From a virus, in the IMG/VR virus record IMGVR_UViG_3300035183_000451, positions 1-32,576 of that record: a stretch of DNA of 32,576 nucleotides; one strand, 5' to 3'. The notes under the pieces are model-generated. The model ran no database searches. It was not told the DNA's origin and saw only the letters and a program-made list of their open reading frames with translations. Shown piece after piece: positions 30,796 to 32,576 of the stretch (positions are counted from its first letter, which is position 1; each line of letters begins with the position of its first letter). Made by a program: the position numbers and the translations under genes.

Positions 30796-31045
30796 TGATC
30801 TCAACACTGGCAGGCACTACCACGACGCCGGGCCGCTAACAAAGAATGTGCTGGCCATCCGCGAGCACGTGCGCCATCGCGCCGAGACCGGCGCGCCGGC
30901 GGATGCGGAATGGCTCGCGCATCTTGCCGACGCACTTTCCGCCTTGGCCGAGAAGGTCGAAGCGTTGGAGAATACGCAGGCCTCCGCTGCGGCGCGGCGG
31001 GCATGGAACGGACAAATCACTGTCATCAATGGGGGAATAAGATAA
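30788..31045 (+). CDS. Unknown small helical protein
   Basis: The ATG at 30788 gives 85 residues and overlaps the previous stop by eight bases; GAGAGGG lies about seven bases upstream. It contains HYHDAGPLTKNVLAIREHVR and LADALSALAEKVEALENTQA, the latter a likely coiled coil. The end is ITVINGGIR. No family was recognised. Confidence 0.6.
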   Translation: MSDDLNTGRHYHDAGPLTKNVLAIREHVRHRAETGAPADAEWLAHLADALSALAEKVEALENTQASAAARRAWNGQITVINGGIR

Positions 31046-31197
31046 TGTCGCGCATCTGGCTAACTTGTTATGTCGTGGTCACTTCTGCGCTTTGGTTCGC
31101 CGTGGGAGCATTCGTCGGCGTATCGTGGCGTGAGATGGCCGCGCATACGGTCGGCTCCGGCCTGCGCCTCGGCTCGATGTTGGGAGGTGGGCAATGA
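31045..31197 (+). CDS. Small membrane protein
   Basis: The ATG at 31045 shares one base with the preceding stop (TAATG), after GGGGGA. It encodes 50 residues. Residues about 5-27 (WLTCYVVVTSALWFAVGAFV) form one clear membrane helix, followed by a short Arg/Gly-rich tail. It may be an early membrane protein involved in superinfection exclusion or host takeover; that is speculative. Confidence 0.65.
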   Translation: MSRIWLTCYVVVTSALWFAVGAFVGVSWREMAAHTVGSGLRLGSMLGGGQ

Positions 31198-32090
31198 TCA
31201 CCGAGCCAGGATTTTACGATATCAGCGCGGCAGAGTATCATGCCGATCCATGCCACCCGATGTCGCTTTCAAGCACAGGCGCGCGCACGCTCATCCGCGA
31301 CTGCCCGGCGCAATTCATGTGGGACAGAGATAACCCACCAGAGAAGCGCGAATTCGACATTGGCAATGCAGCGCATCTTCTCGTCCTGCAACCCGACAGG
31401 TATGAGGCCGCCATCTTTCGTGTGGACGCGGGCGACTATCGCACCAAAGACGCCCGCGCGCAGCGGGACGGGGCTCGTGAGAATGGTCGCATCCCCCTGA
31501 CGCGCGCCGAGGCCGAGATGGTCGATGCGATGCGGAATGCGATCTTCACCCACCCGGTGGCCGGCAAGGCGTTCGCAAACGGCCATACGGAGCAGTCGAT
31601 CTTCTGGCGCGACAGCGAATTCGGGATTTGGTGCAGGACGCGGCCCGACTTCCTCCCTGCGCATCGCCGATACCTCGTCGATTTGAAGACTGCCACCAGC
31701 GCAGACCCCGAGGACTTCACCCGCGCGGTGCTGACCTATGGCTACCACCAGCAGGCCGCTTGGTACATGGACGGCGTGGAAGCGGTCACTGGCACACGTC
31801 CAGAACGGTTCGCCTTCGTGGTCGTGTCGAAGAAACCTCCATACTTCGTCACGGTATGCTGGCTCGACGACGAGATGATCGGCTGGGGACAGGTTCTTAA
31901 CCGCCGCGCGAAAGGGCTTTTCGCCTGGTGCCTCCACTATCGGACGTGGCCGGCCTACAGGCCGGAAATCACTGGCCCGCCTGCTGCTTTCACGATCAGT
32001 ATGCCGGACTGGGCGCGGAGGCGCCTTGAAGAGCAAGACGAGGCCGGGGCATTCGAGCCGCCCCTGATTGAAAAGGAGGAAAGGGTATGA
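31194..32090 (+). CDS. RecE-like PDDEXK exonuclease
   Basis: The protein has 298 residues and its ATG overlaps the preceding stop by four bases. It belongs to the PDDEXK-like (DUF3799/RecE C-terminal) group by pattern: MSLSSTGARTLIRDCPAQFM, FDIGNAAHLLVLQPDRY with His61, RPDFL at 150-154 with Asp152, LVDLKTA at 161-167 with Asp163 and Lys165, and YGYHQQAAWY at 182-191. These are the expected catalytic residues of a RecE-type 5'-3' exonuclease. It is encoded directly before a RecT annealing protein, so the pair would make and anneal single strands for recombination or replication. Confidence 0.85.
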   Translation: MITEPGFYDISAAEYHADPCHPMSLSSTGARTLIRDCPAQFMWDRDNPPEKREFDIGNAAHLLVLQPDRYEAAIFRVDAGDYRTKDARAQRDGARENGRIPLTRAEAEMVDAMRNAIFTHPVAGKAFANGHTEQSIFWRDSEFGIWCRTRPDFLPAHRRYLVDLKTATSADPEDFTRAVLTYGYHQQAAWYMDGVEAVTGTRPERFAFVVVSKKPPYFVTVCWLDDEMIGWGQVLNRRAKGLFAWCLHYRTWPAYRPEITGPPAAFTISMPDWARRRLEEQDEAGAFEPPLIEKEERV

Positions 32091-32576
32091 ACCAGCTGGT
32101 CAAGGCCGAAGGGGAGAAGTTCAAAAATCTTCTCAGCCAGCAGCGCAGGAACATCATGGCGGCGCTGCCAAGCCACATTTCGGTCGAGAAGTTCGAGCGC
32201 GTGTGCCTCCTGGCGGTGCAGCGTAACCCGGACTTGCTGGCTCCGGGTGTCAACAAGCAAAGCCTGTTCCTTGCTTGCCAACGCGCAGCGGCGGACGGGC
32301 TCTTGCCAGATGGTCGGGAAGGCGCCCTCGTCCTGTTCGGCAACACTGTCCAATGGATGCCGATGGTCGCGGGACTGATGAAACTGGCGCGGAACAGCGG
32401 AGAAATCGCGAGCATCAGCGCGCATGTGGCCTACAAAGGAGAGAAGTTCGCCGTCATACTCGGCGACGAAGAGAGGATCGAACACGAACGCGACTTGGAG
32501 CTTTCCGACGGCGCGGAGGTGCTGGCGGTGTATGCTGTGGCGAAGCTCAAGAATGGCGAGACTGTGCGCGAGGTGA
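32087..32576 (+). CDS. recT: RecT-family single-strand annealing protein, partial
   Basis: The frame opens at an ATG with AAGGAGGAAAGGG in front and stays open to the window edge, giving 163 residues. Its start overlaps the nuclease stop by four bases. Recognisable RecT family parts are ALPSHISVEKFERVCLLAVQ, LFLACQRAAADGLLPDGREG, VQWMPMVAGLMKLARNSGEI and SAHVAYKGEKFAVILGDEER. RecT anneals complementary strands and works with a RecE-type exonuclease, which is the preceding gene. The C-terminus lies beyond the window. Confidence 0.9.
   Translation, partial: MNQLVKAEGEKFKNLLSQQRRNIMAALPSHISVEKFERVCLLAVQRNPDLLAPGVNKQSLFLACQRAAADGLLPDGREGALVLFGNTVQWMPMVAGLMKLARNSGEIASISAHVAYKGEKFAVILGDEERIEHERDLELSDGAEVLAVYAVAKLKNGETVREV

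Noticed and set aside
1-32576. An integrase, attachment site or tRNA gene
   Set aside because: No tyrosine or serine recombinase motif and no tRNA-like cloverleaf was found. A prophage state cannot be shown from this window.

Overview
The window looks like most of the genome of a short-tailed (podovirus-type) phage or prophage of an alphaproteobacterium. Evidence for a phage: large terminase, portal, scaffold, capsid, adaptor, ejection and lysis genes lie in order on one strand, with RecE/RecT-like recombination genes and a RepA-like helicase beyond them. No tape measure, sheath or baseplate gene is visible. Evidence for the host group: the DNA is GC-rich, and a GcrA-family protein (27204-27668, minus) belongs to a regulator family characteristic of Alphaproteobacteria. 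No integrase, attachment site, tRNA or CRISPR array was seen, so integration is not shown.

Layout. (1) 1-23333, minus strand: the late block. Read in the direction of transcription it holds small and large terminase, a small structural protein, portal, several small structural proteins, scaffold, major capsid protein, decoration-like protein, a run of beta-rich structural proteins, an adaptor-like protein, a large tail-hub-like protein, a GNAT acetyltransferase, a protein with an S74-type chaperone end, a SleB-type wall hydrolase fused to a long tail, an ejection-like protein, three fibre or appendage-like proteins, and two lysis-type membrane proteins. Most genes overlap by 1-8 bases. (2) 23334-23871: a 538-bp non-coding divergent region packed with GAAGCGTAGC/GCTACGCTTC elements that form two large perfect inverted repeats. 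(3) 23872-25476, plus strand: a four-gene early-type operon of unknown function, with a roughly 90-residue domain present three times in two genes, ending in a small XRE-type HTH protein and a terminator hairpin. (4) 25515-28938, minus strand: the replication and regulation operon (small HTH protein, a protein with a GcrA-like HTH, VRR-NUC nuclease, GcrA homologue, unknown helical protein, RepA-like helicase). (5) 28939-29060: a compact divergent control region with three evenly spaced operator-like palindromes, two of them inside the spacers of back-to-back promoters. (6) 29061-32576, plus strand: small early genes, a tandem pair of DUF7666-like paralogues, a small membrane protein, a RecE-like PDDEXK nuclease and a RecT annealing protein cut by the window edge.

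Working model (inference): the small HTH protein at 28729-28938 controls the two divergent early operons; replication uses the RepA-like helicase and recombination uses RecE/RecT; the GcrA homologue may redirect host or phage promoters carrying GANTC sites; the hairpin-rich region between the first early operon and the terminase genes is a candidate origin, packaging site or transcription-control element. The most likely undescribed elements are the repeated domain of 23872-25219, the hairpin cluster, the paired GcrA-type HTH proteins and the export-signal-bearing appendage proteins.
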